Source: Microbacterium trichothecenolyticum (GTDB taxonomy: Bacteria > Actinomycetota > Actinomycetes > Actinomycetales > Microbacteriaceae). Taken from it: DNA of 64,000 nt. Position numbers and translations under genes: made by a program. Numbering within the stretch: position 1 is the first letter of the stretch; every line of letters starts with the position of its first letter. The notes under the pieces were generated by a model. It searched no databases and was not told where the DNA came from. It saw nothing but the letters and a program-made list of their open reading frames with translations. Shown one piece after another: positions 17,701 to 26,090 of the stretch. The stretch spans positions 930,001 to 994,000 of the forward strand of contig NZ_JAUTBF010000001.1 of the NCBI RefSeq assembly GCF_030818955.1, read 5' to 3'.

Positions 17701-19302
17701 CGCGAGGTCGAAGGCGACGCGCGCGCGGTCCAGCATGTGCGTACGCACCTCGTCGGGATCGAGGGCGAACCGCTCGACGGCGATCGCGTCGGGGGTGAGC
17801 TCGCGGGGCCGGACGCCACCCTCCACGGCATCCCACACCGTGCGAAGAGACGGGAAGTCCTCGATCGTGCGGCGCAGTGCCGCAGCGAGCCGGTCGGCGT
17901 CGACGTCCCCGTCGAAGCGCACGGCGAGGGCGACCGCGGCCGTCGCGGCGTGCGGGTCGATCTCGTGCAGCAGCCACATGCGCTCCTCGGACGGCGAGGC
18001 GACCACCTCGTCGACCGGCGCGGGGGCGGCCGCGGGAGCAGCGATCCCGCGCGCCTTGAGCAGCGCGTCCATGCGGGCACGCTTCGCGCCGCTCAGCAGC
18101 GACGACGCGCGCGCGGCGGGCCGAGGACGCCCGACCGCGTCGAGGCGCCGGGTCGCGGCATCCAGGATGTCGTCCACCGTCTCGAGCGCGAGGGCGTCGA
18201 CGGCCACGTCGGCCGTCAGGACCAGGGCGCCGTCGCTCTCTGCGAGGCGGATGTCGAGCGCGACCTGGGGCGTCGCGGTCCAGGCGGCGACCGGGGCGGG
18301 GGTCTCGGGCCAGGTGAGGCCGTTCGTCACGACGACCGGGCAGGCCACGGCCGTGCGATCGCGGCGCGCGAGGGCGGTGGCGACCGAGGGACCGTCGGGT
18401 CCGTCGAGGCGGGCGAACAGCTCCGCCTGCAGCACGCGGGCGCTCGCGACGGCGTCGGCCGGGTCGGCCCCGGCGCCCACGACGACGAATCCGGCGAACG
18501 GGCCCACCGGTGTCTCGCCGCTCCCGCCCGCCGTCGGCACCGACAGGCGCACCGGGCCGCCGGAACGCGCAGCGAGCTCATCGCCGATCGCGCCCGCGAC
18601 GACAGAGTGTGCCGACAGGCCCGCCGCTCCCCCGGCGAGCACCGCGCGCCGCCAGATCGCGGCGTCGACGACGCGCGACAGGCGCTCGGTGCGGATCGGT
18701 CCCAGACCGTCGAGCGCCGCGAGCCAGGGCAGGCGGGGAGCGGCGGGCAGGTCGTCGGCCGCGCGCTGTGCCCGGTCGGCGTCGACCGCCACGGGCACCG
18801 CGCGGAGGGCATCGAGCAGCCCGGTCGGGGCCGGCGGCAGCTCGAGCGTCGGGTCGGCCAGCAGCCTCGCCGCCTCGGTGATCACGCGGGCGAGCCCCTG
18901 CCCGTCGAGCGCGAGGGCGTCGGAGCACAGCACCACCGCATCAGAGTCGTCGCGGCGGACGTGCACGACCTCGACCAGCGCGTCCAGCGGCCGGGGCGTG
19001 GTGCGCAGTCCCGCCAGCAGGTCGGTGAAGGCGGCACGGCCCCGGCCGCGGAGGTCCACGGTGCGCAAGACGTCGGCCGCATCGGCGACGCTCTGCGTCT
19101 CACCGTCGATCCGTAGCCGCAACGCCTCGTGGCGTCGGACGAGGGATGCCACGACCTCGCGCACGCGATCGGCGTCGACGTCGCCCTCCCAGACGCGGAC
19201 GTCGAGCATCCCGGTGCCCCCGAGGGGCGCGGCGCCGTCGCGCGCGGCGAGGTACGCCCGCTGCAGCGGGGTGAGGGGCGCGGTGCTCTCGCGCTCAGAC
19301 AT
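14734..19302 (-). CDS. NRPS Cy-C-T-C-T lacking adenylation domains (siderophore NRPS2)
   Basis: A 1522-residue assembly-line protein. Domain 1 (about 10-400) has cyclization-domain character: LTPLQRAYLAAR, DALALDGQG in place of DxxxxDxxS, PVVVTNGL and TPQVALD. Domain 2 (about 435-850) is a condensation domain with GHHIALDD. Then come a carrier (AGGHSLLATRV, about 900), a condensation domain with LHHLVADEWS (about 980-1400) and a carrier (LGGDSISSIAF, about 1450). No AMP-binding motif exists anywhere, so both carriers must be charged by an adenylation domain elsewhere, perhaps that of NRPS3. It overlaps NRPS1 by 8 nt and NRPS3 by 4 nt. Confidence 0.9.
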   Translation of the reverse strand: MSERESTAPLTPLQRAYLAARDGAAPLGGTGMLDVRVWEGDVDADRVREVVASLVRRHEALRLRIDGETQSVADAADVLRTVDLRGRGRAAFTDLLAGLRTTPRPLDALVEVVHVRRDDSDAVVLCSDALALDGQGLARVITEAARLLADPTLELPPAPTGLLDALRAVPVAVDADRAQRAADDLPAAPRLPWLAALDGLGPIRTERLSRVVDAAIWRRAVLAGGAAGLSAHSVVAGAIGDELAARSGGPVRLSVPTAGGSGETPVGPFAGFVVVGAGADPADAVASARVLQAELFARLDGPDGPSVATALARRDRTAVACPVVVTNGLTWPETPAPVAAWTATPQVALDIRLAESDGALVLTADVAVDALALETVDDILDAATRRLDAVGRPRPAARASSLLSGAKRARMDALLKARGIAAPAAAPAPVDEVVASPSEERMWLLHEIDPHAATAAVALAVRFDGDVDADRLAAALRRTIEDFPSLRTVWDAVEGGVRPRELTPDAIAVERFALDPDEVRTHMLDRARVAFDLATEAPLRVSLIDTRDGSLVLGIIGHHIALDDASWHPFFTRVSAHYDGDAPAIDRGAYRRFAAEKVRWLRGTGSAPVLERWRATLDGATPLTLPAAWQRSAAEPQPVGAEAHGIRRLRAELPRIAVASARTGAGGLHTVAVAVAAVLTAATGRADGVIDLPVLDVEGMGALAVGARGNLVPLRLGVRDDDTVASLTARTVEAVRAATAGGVVPIELIRRTQPALRERPGFLLVGVGDVLGSALLGDAGAREIELPPLATEPGITIAVREGATPALEVTWSADVSETAARALLDALRAAVEALADAEADEPAVRLLRDALLLRPASVAAAAVEVAESVRPATVPDDVALTERADAVLAAFRHALEAPDLGPDDDFFDAGGHSLLATRVIATLRARGVEGLRIGDFFAHPTARALGAVAGGRGAAGSDLPAPPDARSSAGFALPDAVPLLPQQRGIWFLDRFDDGGLGYAIPYVLRFTAAPDADALRAAVRDVLLRHEGLRVLVDVVDGDPRQRAVSTQRLDDLDWWSTDADDLRRGFDLDRELGVRAVLTDGGRSLGLLLHHLVADEWSTGILLRDFAAAYAARAQGHAPEWTTPAPSPLDLAIERPAADASLTYWRERLADAPAGLPVAPDHAPDPLAPADGGWHAFTIAAGTAAGLRAVARRTRSSLFAVLEAAVVATLARLGGSDEVLVAVPVAGRDERTTEVVGMLANTVVLRHRVPADSRLDALVVSVRETLVEALEHEAVPFEQVVLAVGPDRSSGLSPLATTMVQLHSGGELRGTLPHPGGEIAYEIAEPERTHAKFELSFEFIDDAEGLRGGVAFRTALFSPRTVARLTERLLAVIGALADDDGTGTLEGLPIPRGQARAAVPDRDEPPRERTASVGTSPGSPDALQVVLACAAEVLGIPDPAPEASFFALGGDSISSIAFVARLRERGLAAAPRQVFAHPVLVDLAGALEPTVTPSPAPESAPLSASGLSAELLAALIGDVR

Positions 19303-22300
19303 CGGCGCCCTCCGTCACGAGCTCGACGAGCAGTTCGGCGATCACGTGCACGTCGTCGCCGCCGCGGTCGGCGAGCACGGCCGCGATGCGGCGGGGCGTG
19401 CGCGCCTCGAACAGCTCGGCGACGGTGAGATCGGTCACCCGCAGTTCGTCGCGCAGAGCAGCGACGCACGCGACGGCCTGCACCGAGTCGCCGCCGATGC
19501 GGAAGAAGTCGTCGTCGGCCGAAAGACCCCCGGCCCCGACCACGTCGGCCATGACGAGGGCCACGGCCCGCTCGAGCGCCGTCTCATCGGCGGCGGCTGT
19601 CGTGGGCATCGCGGTCCGCGATGCGGCCTCGGCCAGCGCGGCGCGGTCGATCTTGCCGTTGACGGTGAGGGGCAGGCGATCCACGAGCACGATGACCTCG
19701 GGAATCATGTACGCGGGCAGGCGCTCCGCGAAGGCCGCGCGGACGGTCCGCTCGTCGATCGCCGCACCGGCGCGGCGCGCCACGGTCACGGCGAGCACGC
19801 CCGACCGCACGGGCAACAGCGCCGCGATCGCCCGGTCGACGCCCGGCACGCCGTCGAGCGCGCGCTCGACCTCGCCCAGCTCGATGCGGTATCCGCGCAG
19901 CTGGATCTGGTGGTCGCGGCGCCCGTGGAACTCGATCACCCCGTCGGGGCGGTAGCTCGCGAGGTCGCCCGTGCGGTACCACCGCACACCGTCGTGGGCG
20001 ACGAACCGGTCACTCGTGCGCTCGGGGTCGCCCCGGTAGCCCTGCGCGACGCCCGCTCCCCCGATCCACAGCTCGCCGACGACGTGGTCGGGGCAGTCCT
20101 CCCCGCGCTCGTTGACGACGCGGCAACGGACGCCGGCCATCGGCACGCCGTAGGGGACGACGGCCTCGGGGTGATCGGCATCCGGTTCGTGGACGGTCGA
20201 GTGGATCGCCGTCTCGGTCGTGCCACCGAGTCCCGCGAAGCGCACGCCGGGCACACGCGCGAGGAAGGCCGCGGCTGTCGAGCCGGGCACCCAGTCGCCC
20301 CCGGTGATCACGGTGCGAACGCTCGCGAGCTGATCATCGGATGCCGCGTCCAGCAGCATCCGCAGCAGGGCGGGCGCCGCGTTGACCACGGTGACGCCGT
20401 GGCGCTCGATCAGCTCGGCCCAGGCGAAGGCGTCGCCCGTGTCGGCGGCCTCGGGCATGACGACCGAGCCGTCGAGGGCGAGCGGGGCGAACAGGTCGTA
20501 CACCGACAGGTCGAACTGCAGCGACGACAGGGCGATCGTGCGCTCGTCACCGGTGAGGCCGAAATGCGCGGCGATCGCGTCGATCGTCGCCGCCGCCGCG
20601 GAGTGCGGCACCTCGACGCCCTTCGGCTCGCCCGTCGAGCCCGAGGTGAACAGCACGTAGGCGATCGCCGACGGCTCGACCGGTACCGGGGCGTCGAGGG
20701 GAACGGCATCCCCCGCCACCGCGAGCACCGGCACGTCGACGCCCTCGGCCGCGCCCACGAGCGCCCGGGCGCCGGAGCGGGCGAGGATGCGGTCGCGGCG
20801 GGCGGCGGGATCGTCGACGTTGATCGGCACGTAGGCCGCTCCCGCCGCGAGCACGCCGAGCACCGCGATCGCCTGGTCGACGCCCTTGGGAAGCCGCACC
20901 GCGACCGTGTCGCCCACGCCGATGCCGATCGCGGCGAGTCGTGCCGCGAGGGTCAGCGCCCGCTCGGCGAGCTCGCCGGCGGAGGTGAGGGTGCCGCGCG
21001 CCGAGCGGACGGCGACGCCGTCGGGGTGCGAGCGGGCGCGGGCGAAGAACGCGTCGTGCAGGGTGCGGGCGGCGGGTGCGGGCACGTCGTGCGCGGTGCG
21101 CCGCTCGAGCTGTCCGACCGGGAGGGGCACGGCACCCTCGCCTCGGTCGGTCACGGCGTCGATGAGGTCGATGAACGCGCGGAACATGTCGTCGATCACG
21201 CCGGGCGGGAAGGCGTCGCGCCGCACGTCCCAGTTGACGAGCATGCCCTCGGCGACGTCGACGACCTGCGCGTCGAGCTCGACCTGCGGGCCCTGCGAGA
21301 TGATCCACGACGGCGTGCCGAACGCTCCGAGGACCCGCTCCGAGAACAGGCGGCCGAGGTTCAGGCCCGAGGTGAAGACGATGGGCGCGAGCACGGGCTC
21401 GCCGGCCGCGCGGCCGAGGTCGCGGAGCACGTCGAGCCCGCCGTACGCGGCGTGGTCGACGGCCGCGTGCAGCTGGCTCTGCAGTCGCCGGGCGCGCTCG
21501 GCGAACGACTCCGCAGCGGTGTGGTCGACGGCGAGGAGCACCGAGGTGGTGAAGTCGCCGACGAGGTCGTCGACGTCGGGCACGACGGGCGCGCGCGTGA
21601 AGAGCGGCACGTTCAGGAGGAACCGCTGCTCGGTCGACCAGCGCGCCACGACCTCGGCGAAGGCGGTGGCGAGCACGACCGAGGGCGTCACCCCGAGGCT
21701 CCGGGCGCGCGCGGCGAGGGCGTCGGCGCGCGCGTGGTCGAGGGTCTCGGCGAGGCGCACGCTGGCGTGCGGGTCGGGTCGGTCGCCCTCCGCCCGCGCG
21801 GGCAGCGCCGGGGCGCCGGGGAACGCGGGCACCCGCTCGGCCCACCACGCCCGGTCGCGCTCGCGGGTCGCGGGGTCGGCCTCGACGGCGAGGTACTCGC
21901 GGTAACCGGGGTGCGCGGGGGCACCGAGCGCCGCGTCTTCGTCGTACGCGCGGGCGAGGTCTTCGAGCACGCGGCGGTAGCTCTGCGCATCGGCGGCGAG
22001 CATGTCGACGTCGACGTGCAGGCGCGTGCGGCCGCCGGGCAGCAGCGTGAGGGCCACCTGCACGACCTGTCCGTCGCCGACGTCGAGCATCTGGTGCGAG
22101 CGCTCGTCGCGCAGACGCTCCAGCTCGCGCGCGGCCGCGGCGTCGTCGAGGTGGCTGAGGTCGTCGAGCCGGAACGGCGCAGAGACCGCCGCCGCGGGCA
22201 CGATCCACTGCATCGCGTCATCGGTGAAGGCCGCGCGCAGCATCGGGTGACGCGTCACGAGCGCGGTCACCGCGCGCGAGAGACGGTCGGGGTCGATGCC

Positions 22301-22675
22301 GTGACCGTCGAACTCGACGTACAGGTGCGCGGCGACCCCGCCCAGGCGGTGCTGCGTCTGCCGACCGCTCCAGTACGCGTGCTGCATGGGGGCGAGCGCG
22401 AAGCGGGGATCGTCGTGCACGGCGGAGCGCGCGACCTCTCGCGCGACGGGCGCCTCGGCCCCGGCGAGCAGGCTCTCCCATGCCGCGACCGTGGGGTCGG
22501 CGGCCAGTGCCCCGAAGCCCACCTCGGCCCCCTCGGCGCGCCACCGCTCGGCGAGGCGAATGATGGCGAGCGAGTGCAGCCCGTGCATGAGCAGGTCGTC
22601 GGCGGGCTCGATCTCGTGCGCGGCGATGCCCAACTGGTCGGCGATCTCGGCGGTGATGCGGGTGCGGTCGAACAC
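19295..22675 (-). CDS. NRPS ArCP-Cy-A-T (siderophore NRPS1)
   Basis: A 1126-residue initiation protein resembling MbtB, PchE and the first HMWP2 module. An N-terminal aryl carrier domain (Ser about residue 35 in HGLHSLAI) accepts the activated aryl acid. A cyclization domain (about 90-530) has DMLAADAQS, fitting DxxxxDxxS. The A domain (about 560-1030) has LFTSGSTGEPKG, GGTTETA and RGYRIELGE; the hand-read code D-L-Y-N-I-G-L-I is close to cysteine codes, so Cys is likely, with Ser or Thr possible. A carrier (IGGDSVQ) ends the protein. The expected product is an aryl-thiazoline or -oxazoline thioester. The GTG at 22675 follows GAGGAG. Confidence 0.92.
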   Translation of the reverse strand: MFDRTRITAEIADQLGIAAHEIEPADDLLMHGLHSLAIIRLAERWRAEGAEVGFGALAADPTVAAWESLLAGAEAPVAREVARSAVHDDPRFALAPMQHAYWSGRQTQHRLGGVAAHLYVEFDGHGIDPDRLSRAVTALVTRHPMLRAAFTDDAMQWIVPAAAVSAPFRLDDLSHLDDAAAARELERLRDERSHQMLDVGDGQVVQVALTLLPGGRTRLHVDVDMLAADAQSYRRVLEDLARAYDEDAALGAPAHPGYREYLAVEADPATRERDRAWWAERVPAFPGAPALPARAEGDRPDPHASVRLAETLDHARADALAARARSLGVTPSVVLATAFAEVVARWSTEQRFLLNVPLFTRAPVVPDVDDLVGDFTTSVLLAVDHTAAESFAERARRLQSQLHAAVDHAAYGGLDVLRDLGRAAGEPVLAPIVFTSGLNLGRLFSERVLGAFGTPSWIISQGPQVELDAQVVDVAEGMLVNWDVRRDAFPPGVIDDMFRAFIDLIDAVTDRGEGAVPLPVGQLERRTAHDVPAPAARTLHDAFFARARSHPDGVAVRSARGTLTSAGELAERALTLAARLAAIGIGVGDTVAVRLPKGVDQAIAVLGVLAAGAAYVPINVDDPAARRDRILARSGARALVGAAEGVDVPVLAVAGDAVPLDAPVPVEPSAIAYVLFTSGSTGEPKGVEVPHSAAAATIDAIAAHFGLTGDERTIALSSLQFDLSVYDLFAPLALDGSVVMPEAADTGDAFAWAELIERHGVTVVNAAPALLRMLLDAASDDQLASVRTVITGGDWVPGSTAAAFLARVPGVRFAGLGGTTETAIHSTVHEPDADHPEAVVPYGVPMAGVRCRVVNERGEDCPDHVVGELWIGGAGVAQGYRGDPERTSDRFVAHDGVRWYRTGDLASYRPDGVIEFHGRRDHQIQLRGYRIELGEVERALDGVPGVDRAIAALLPVRSGVLAVTVARRAGAAIDERTVRAAFAERLPAYMIPEVIVLVDRLPLTVNGKIDRAALAEAASRTAMPTTAAADETALERAVALVMADVVGAGGLSADDDFFRIGGDSVQAVACVAALRDELRVTDLTVAELFEARTPRRIAAVLADRGGDDVHVIAELLVELVTEGADV

Positions 22676-22683
22676 GGTTCTCC

Positions 22684-23463
22684 TCAGACTCCAACGGGGA
22701 CGGAAAGACGGATGCCGACGCCGTCGGCGCCGGGAACGAGATCGCCGGCGTCGACGACCTCGGGAAGGAAGGAAGGGATGCCGAGGCGCTCGGCACCGGG
22801 GAGACTCGAGGCCTCGGCGCGCACGGCCAGCGCGCCCGGCAGCCCGCCCACGTCGAGATCGACGAGGGCGAGCTCCGCCGCGGGGGCCAGTCCGCACGCG
22901 ACGACGGCCGGGCGTGCGTCGGCCGGGGCGAGGGTCAGGTGTTCGGGGTCCGCGACGAGGCCCACGCCGAGGCACTTCACCACGGCCTCGCGCCGCACCC
23001 ACGCGGTGGCGAGCGTGGCGGAGGTCCACCCGGCGTGCGGCCGCTCGGCGGCGGGAAGGTAGGCGGCGACGGCGTCGGTGGCGGCGTCGGTGGCGGTGGC
23101 CGGGCGCGTCCCGGTGGGGAGTGCCGGTCGGGACGCCCCACCGATCCCCGCCTCGACGTCCACGCCCACGTCGCCCTCCGACCGGTAGGCCACGAGCACC
23201 ACGCCGCCGGAGTGGGCGATCGAGATTCCGCCGGCGGCATCCGGGGTCCACGGCATGCCGGCGCGAGGGTCACCGGCCGGGCGCACGGCGATCGTGACGT
23301 CACCGGGCGCGCGGCCGGTCGCTGCGGCGACGAGCACGCGAGCGAGGACGCGCCCGGTCGTGAACTCGGCGGCGCGCGCCGGGCGCATCACCTCGAGGCG
23401 CGCACGCTCGCGGGAGCTCAGCCACGGGTGCCCGGGCTCGAGCGCGCGGGCCGCGACGATCAC
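22684..23463 (-). CDS. 4'-phosphopantetheinyl transferase (Sfp type)
   Basis: A 259-residue enzyme that attaches the phosphopantetheine arm from CoA to the Ser of the carrier domains in the adjacent NRPSs, converting them to holo form. Motifs: ISIAHSGG, VGVDVE (Mg2+ ligands) and WVRREAVVKCLG, the WxxKEA-type motif with Arg in place of the first Lys. The GTG start overlaps the thioesterase stop (GTGA). It lies 8 nt before NRPS1 in the same transcript. Confidence 0.92.
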   Translation of the reverse strand: MIVAARALEPGHPWLSSRERARLEVMRPARAAEFTTGRVLARVLVAAATGRAPGDVTIAVRPAGDPRAGMPWTPDAAGGISIAHSGGVVLVAYRSEGDVGVDVEAGIGGASRPALPTGTRPATATDAATDAVAAYLPAAERPHAGWTSATLATAWVRREAVVKCLGVGLVADPEHLTLAPADARPAVVACGLAPAAELALVDLDVGGLPGALAVRAEASSLPGAERLGIPSFLPEVVDAGDLVPGADGVGIRLSVPVGV

Positions 23464-24227
23464 GCGCCCACCGCCGTCCGCACGCGCGACAGCAGCAGCT
23501 CGGGGTGGTCGAAGAGGGCGAAGTGTCCGCCGTCGAGCACCAGCGTGCCGTGATCGATCGCGCCGGCCGCGAGCAATGGCATCCATTCGGCGACCGCGGC
23601 CGGGCCCGCGACGGGGTCGTCGCGCCCGGCGACGGTGAGCAGTCCCCCCGCGCGCAGGGGGCCGCGCTCGGCGTCGGCGGCCGGGCCGGGGCGATCGAAC
23701 TCGGCCGCGGCGGTGAGGTCGCCGCGCAGGGCCCGGATCGCGACCGTGAGGAAGGGCTCGTCGGCGAGCAGCACCTCGGGCGTGCCGCCGAGTCGCCGCA
23801 GCCACGCGCGCCACGCCTCGCGGTCGTCGTCGGCGGGGAGGCGTCCGCCCCGGCGTCGTCCCGGAGCGGGCCGCCCCGAGAGCACGAGGAGGTCGACCGG
23901 GATGAGAGCCGACAGCGCGGCCGCGAGCGAGGCGCCGAAGCTGTGACCGAGCAGCACCGTCGGGGTGTCGTCCGCCGTCACCTGCCCGAGCACGCCGGTG
24001 AACGCCGCGACGAACTCGGGGTACGACGTCAGGGGCTCCTCGGCGACGCGCGTCTCGTGACCCGGGTACTGCAGCGCGACGATGTGCGGCGGGTCGGCGA
24101 GACCGGCGCCGAGGCGCGCGTAGGCACCGGCCGATCCGCCCGCGTGCGGCAGGCACACGAGCCGCCACGCGGCGTCGGCCGAACCGCTCACCCGAGCGAT
24201 CGCGCCGAGGTCGATCGTGCGGGTCAC
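23460..24227 (-). CDS. type II thioesterase (alpha/beta hydrolase)
   Basis: A 255-residue external editing thioesterase of the GrsT/RifR type. It removes wrong or stalled acyl groups from NRPS carrier domains and, as no NRPS here has its own TE domain, may also release the product. Motifs: CLPHAGGSAGAY near the N-terminus, nucleophile GHSFGASLA, and the catalytic His in DGGHFALF. The GTG at 24227 overlaps the stop of the aryl-AMP ligase gene (GTGA). Confidence 0.92.
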   Translation of the reverse strand: MTRTIDLGAIARVSGSADAAWRLVCLPHAGGSAGAYARLGAGLADPPHIVALQYPGHETRVAEEPLTSYPEFVAAFTGVLGQVTADDTPTVLLGHSFGASLAAALSALIPVDLLVLSGRPAPGRRRGGRLPADDDREAWRAWLRRLGGTPEVLLADEPFLTVAIRALRGDLTAAAEFDRPGPAADAERGPLRAGGLLTVAGRDDPVAGPAAVAEWMPLLAAGAIDHGTLVLDGGHFALFDHPELLLSRVRTAVGA

Positions 24228-26017
24228 CGTGCGGCGCTCTCGGGCGTGCGCTGGCGCACCTTGCTCACCTTGCCCACGCCCGTGGTCGGAAACGCCGCGA
24301 CGAACTCGATCGTGTCGGGCAGCTTGAAGCGCGCCACACCCCGGTCCGCGAGGAACCGGCGCAGCTCGATCGCCCGCGGCGCCTGTTCGAGGTCGCGGCG
24401 CGGGATGACGTAGGCGGCGATGCGCTCGCCGAGGGTGTCGTCGGGCACCCCCACGACCGACACATCGTGCACCACGGGGTGGCCCAGCAGGAGGTTTTCC
24501 AGCTCCTCGGGTGCCACCTTCTCGCCGCCGCGATTGATCTGGTCCTTCGCGCGGCCCACGACCCGGATGTAACCCCGGTCGTCGACCGAGACGAGATCGC
24601 CCGTGCGATAGAAGCCGTCGGCGGTGAACGCCGAGCGGTTGACGGCATCGTCCGCCAGGTAGGCGCGGATCGTGTACGGCCCACGGGTGAGCAGGTGCCC
24701 GGGCGTGCCGGTCGGCACCGGCTGGTCGTGGTCGTCGACGACACGCACCTCGTCGTCGGCCGAGATCGGCCGCCCCTGCGTGGTGACGATCGTCTCCTCG
24801 TCGTCGTCGAGACGGGTGTAGTTCACGAGCCCCTCGGCCATGCCGAACACCTGCTGCAGCGTGCACCCCAGCTCGGGTCGGACCCGCCGGGCGACGGCCT
24901 CGCTGAGCTTCGCCCCGCCCACCTGGATCGTGCGCAGCGACCGCAGCCGCTCGCCGTGCGTGGCATCGAGCCACGCGATGAGCAGCGGCGGCACGAGCGC
25001 GACGGTCGTCACGCCGTGGCGTTCGATCAGCGGGAAAGCGATGTCGGGGCTCGGGGCCGGGCACATGACGACGCAGGCGCCGACGGCGATCGCCCCGAGG
25101 ATGCCGGGCGAGCTCATCGTGAAGTTGTGCGATGCGGGCAGCGCGACGAGCATCACGCTGTGCTCGTCGAGCCCGCAGATCGCGGCGCTCTCGCGCACCG
25201 AGTAGAGGTAGTCGTCGTGCGTGCGCGGGATGAGCTTCGGCCCGCCCGTCGTTCCGCCCGACAGCTGCAGGAAGGCGACGGCATCCGGTCGTGCCGGGCT
25301 CTCGCGGCGCGAGGCGGGCGCGGGGGCGTCGAGATCCGCGGATGCCACGAGCAGCACGCGTACGCCGGCGGGAGCGCCGCGGCCGGCGATGCCGGCGTAG
25401 TCGGCGTCGGCGGCGTCGGCGGGGCGACCGAGGGTGAGGATCGCGCGCGCCGCCGAGCGCGTGGCGATGTCGGCGAGCTCGCGCTCGCGGTGGGCGGGGA
25501 GCGCGAAGACGGGCAGCGCCCCGAGCAGGGCGAGCGCGAACACCGCGACGGGGTGCTCGGCGACGTTCGGCAGGAAGAGCACGACGCGGTCGCCGCGGCG
25601 GATGCCGTCGTCGGCGAGGCGCTCGGCGAGGGCCCGGACGGCTCGGTCGAGGCCGTGGTAGTCGAGCACGCGGTCGCCGTCGATCACCGCGGGGCGCGAG
25701 CCGAAGCGCTCGACCGCGGCGTCGAGCAGGTCGGTGAAGGTCTGGCCGATCCAGTGCCCGCGCGCGCGGTGGGCGGCAGCGACGTCGTCGGGGTAGGCCC
25801 GGAACGTCCGCAGGGCGTGCTCGACGCGCAACGACGCCGGACGCAGGTCGGTCCACGCCTCGTCGACGACACGCAGCGCGTCGGGGCGCGGCAGCGGCTC
25901 GGTCACCGCGGTCCAGCCCGCGGGCAGGGGCGGCCCCACCGGCCAGAGCGAGCGCTGGCCCTCGTCGTTCACCAGCACGTGGAAACGGGCGTCGGGGTCG
26001 TCGAAGGGATTCGGCAT
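24224..26017 (-). CDS. MbtH-like domain fused to 2,3-dihydroxybenzoate-AMP ligase
   Basis: A 597-residue fusion. Residues 1 to about 65 are a complete MbtH-like domain (MPNPFDDPDARFHVLVNDEG, SLWP, PAGW, WTDLRP), the small chaperone needed by many NRPS A domains. From about residue 70 it is an EntE/DhbE/MbtA-family aryl-acid adenylase: LSGGTTGGPKLIPRTH, FGMAEGLVNYTR, YRTGDLVS, INRGGEKV, and the C-terminal Lys in GVGKVSK. It forms aryl-AMP and loads the ArCP of NRPS1; DHB rather than salicylate is expected from the neighbouring DHB genes. It heads the NRPS operon. The ATG at 26017 matches the usual MbtH N-terminus. Confidence 0.93.
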   Translation of the reverse strand: MPNPFDDPDARFHVLVNDEGQRSLWPVGPPLPAGWTAVTEPLPRPDALRVVDEAWTDLRPASLRVEHALRTFRAYPDDVAAAHRARGHWIGQTFTDLLDAAVERFGSRPAVIDGDRVLDYHGLDRAVRALAERLADDGIRRGDRVVLFLPNVAEHPVAVFALALLGALPVFALPAHRERELADIATRSAARAILTLGRPADAADADYAGIAGRGAPAGVRVLLVASADLDAPAPASRRESPARPDAVAFLQLSGGTTGGPKLIPRTHDDYLYSVRESAAICGLDEHSVMLVALPASHNFTMSSPGILGAIAVGACVVMCPAPSPDIAFPLIERHGVTTVALVPPLLIAWLDATHGERLRSLRTIQVGGAKLSEAVARRVRPELGCTLQQVFGMAEGLVNYTRLDDDEETIVTTQGRPISADDEVRVVDDHDQPVPTGTPGHLLTRGPYTIRAYLADDAVNRSAFTADGFYRTGDLVSVDDRGYIRVVGRAKDQINRGGEKVAPEELENLLLGHPVVHDVSVVGVPDDTLGERIAAYVIPRRDLEQAPRAIELRRFLADRGVARFKLPDTIEFVAAFPTTGVGKVSKVRQRTPESAAR

Positions 26018-26090
26018 CGGGGGGAACCTTTGTATGGAAGAGCGAAGAGGAGACGGTCGTGGCGGGCGCGGGCCCGCCACGACCGGTGCG

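Noticed and set aside
17636..23062. An 1808-residue plus-strand frame across the NRPS genes
   Set aside because: It is the antisense of NRPS1 and NRPS2 with Arg/Ala/Ser-biased composition and no domain motifs.
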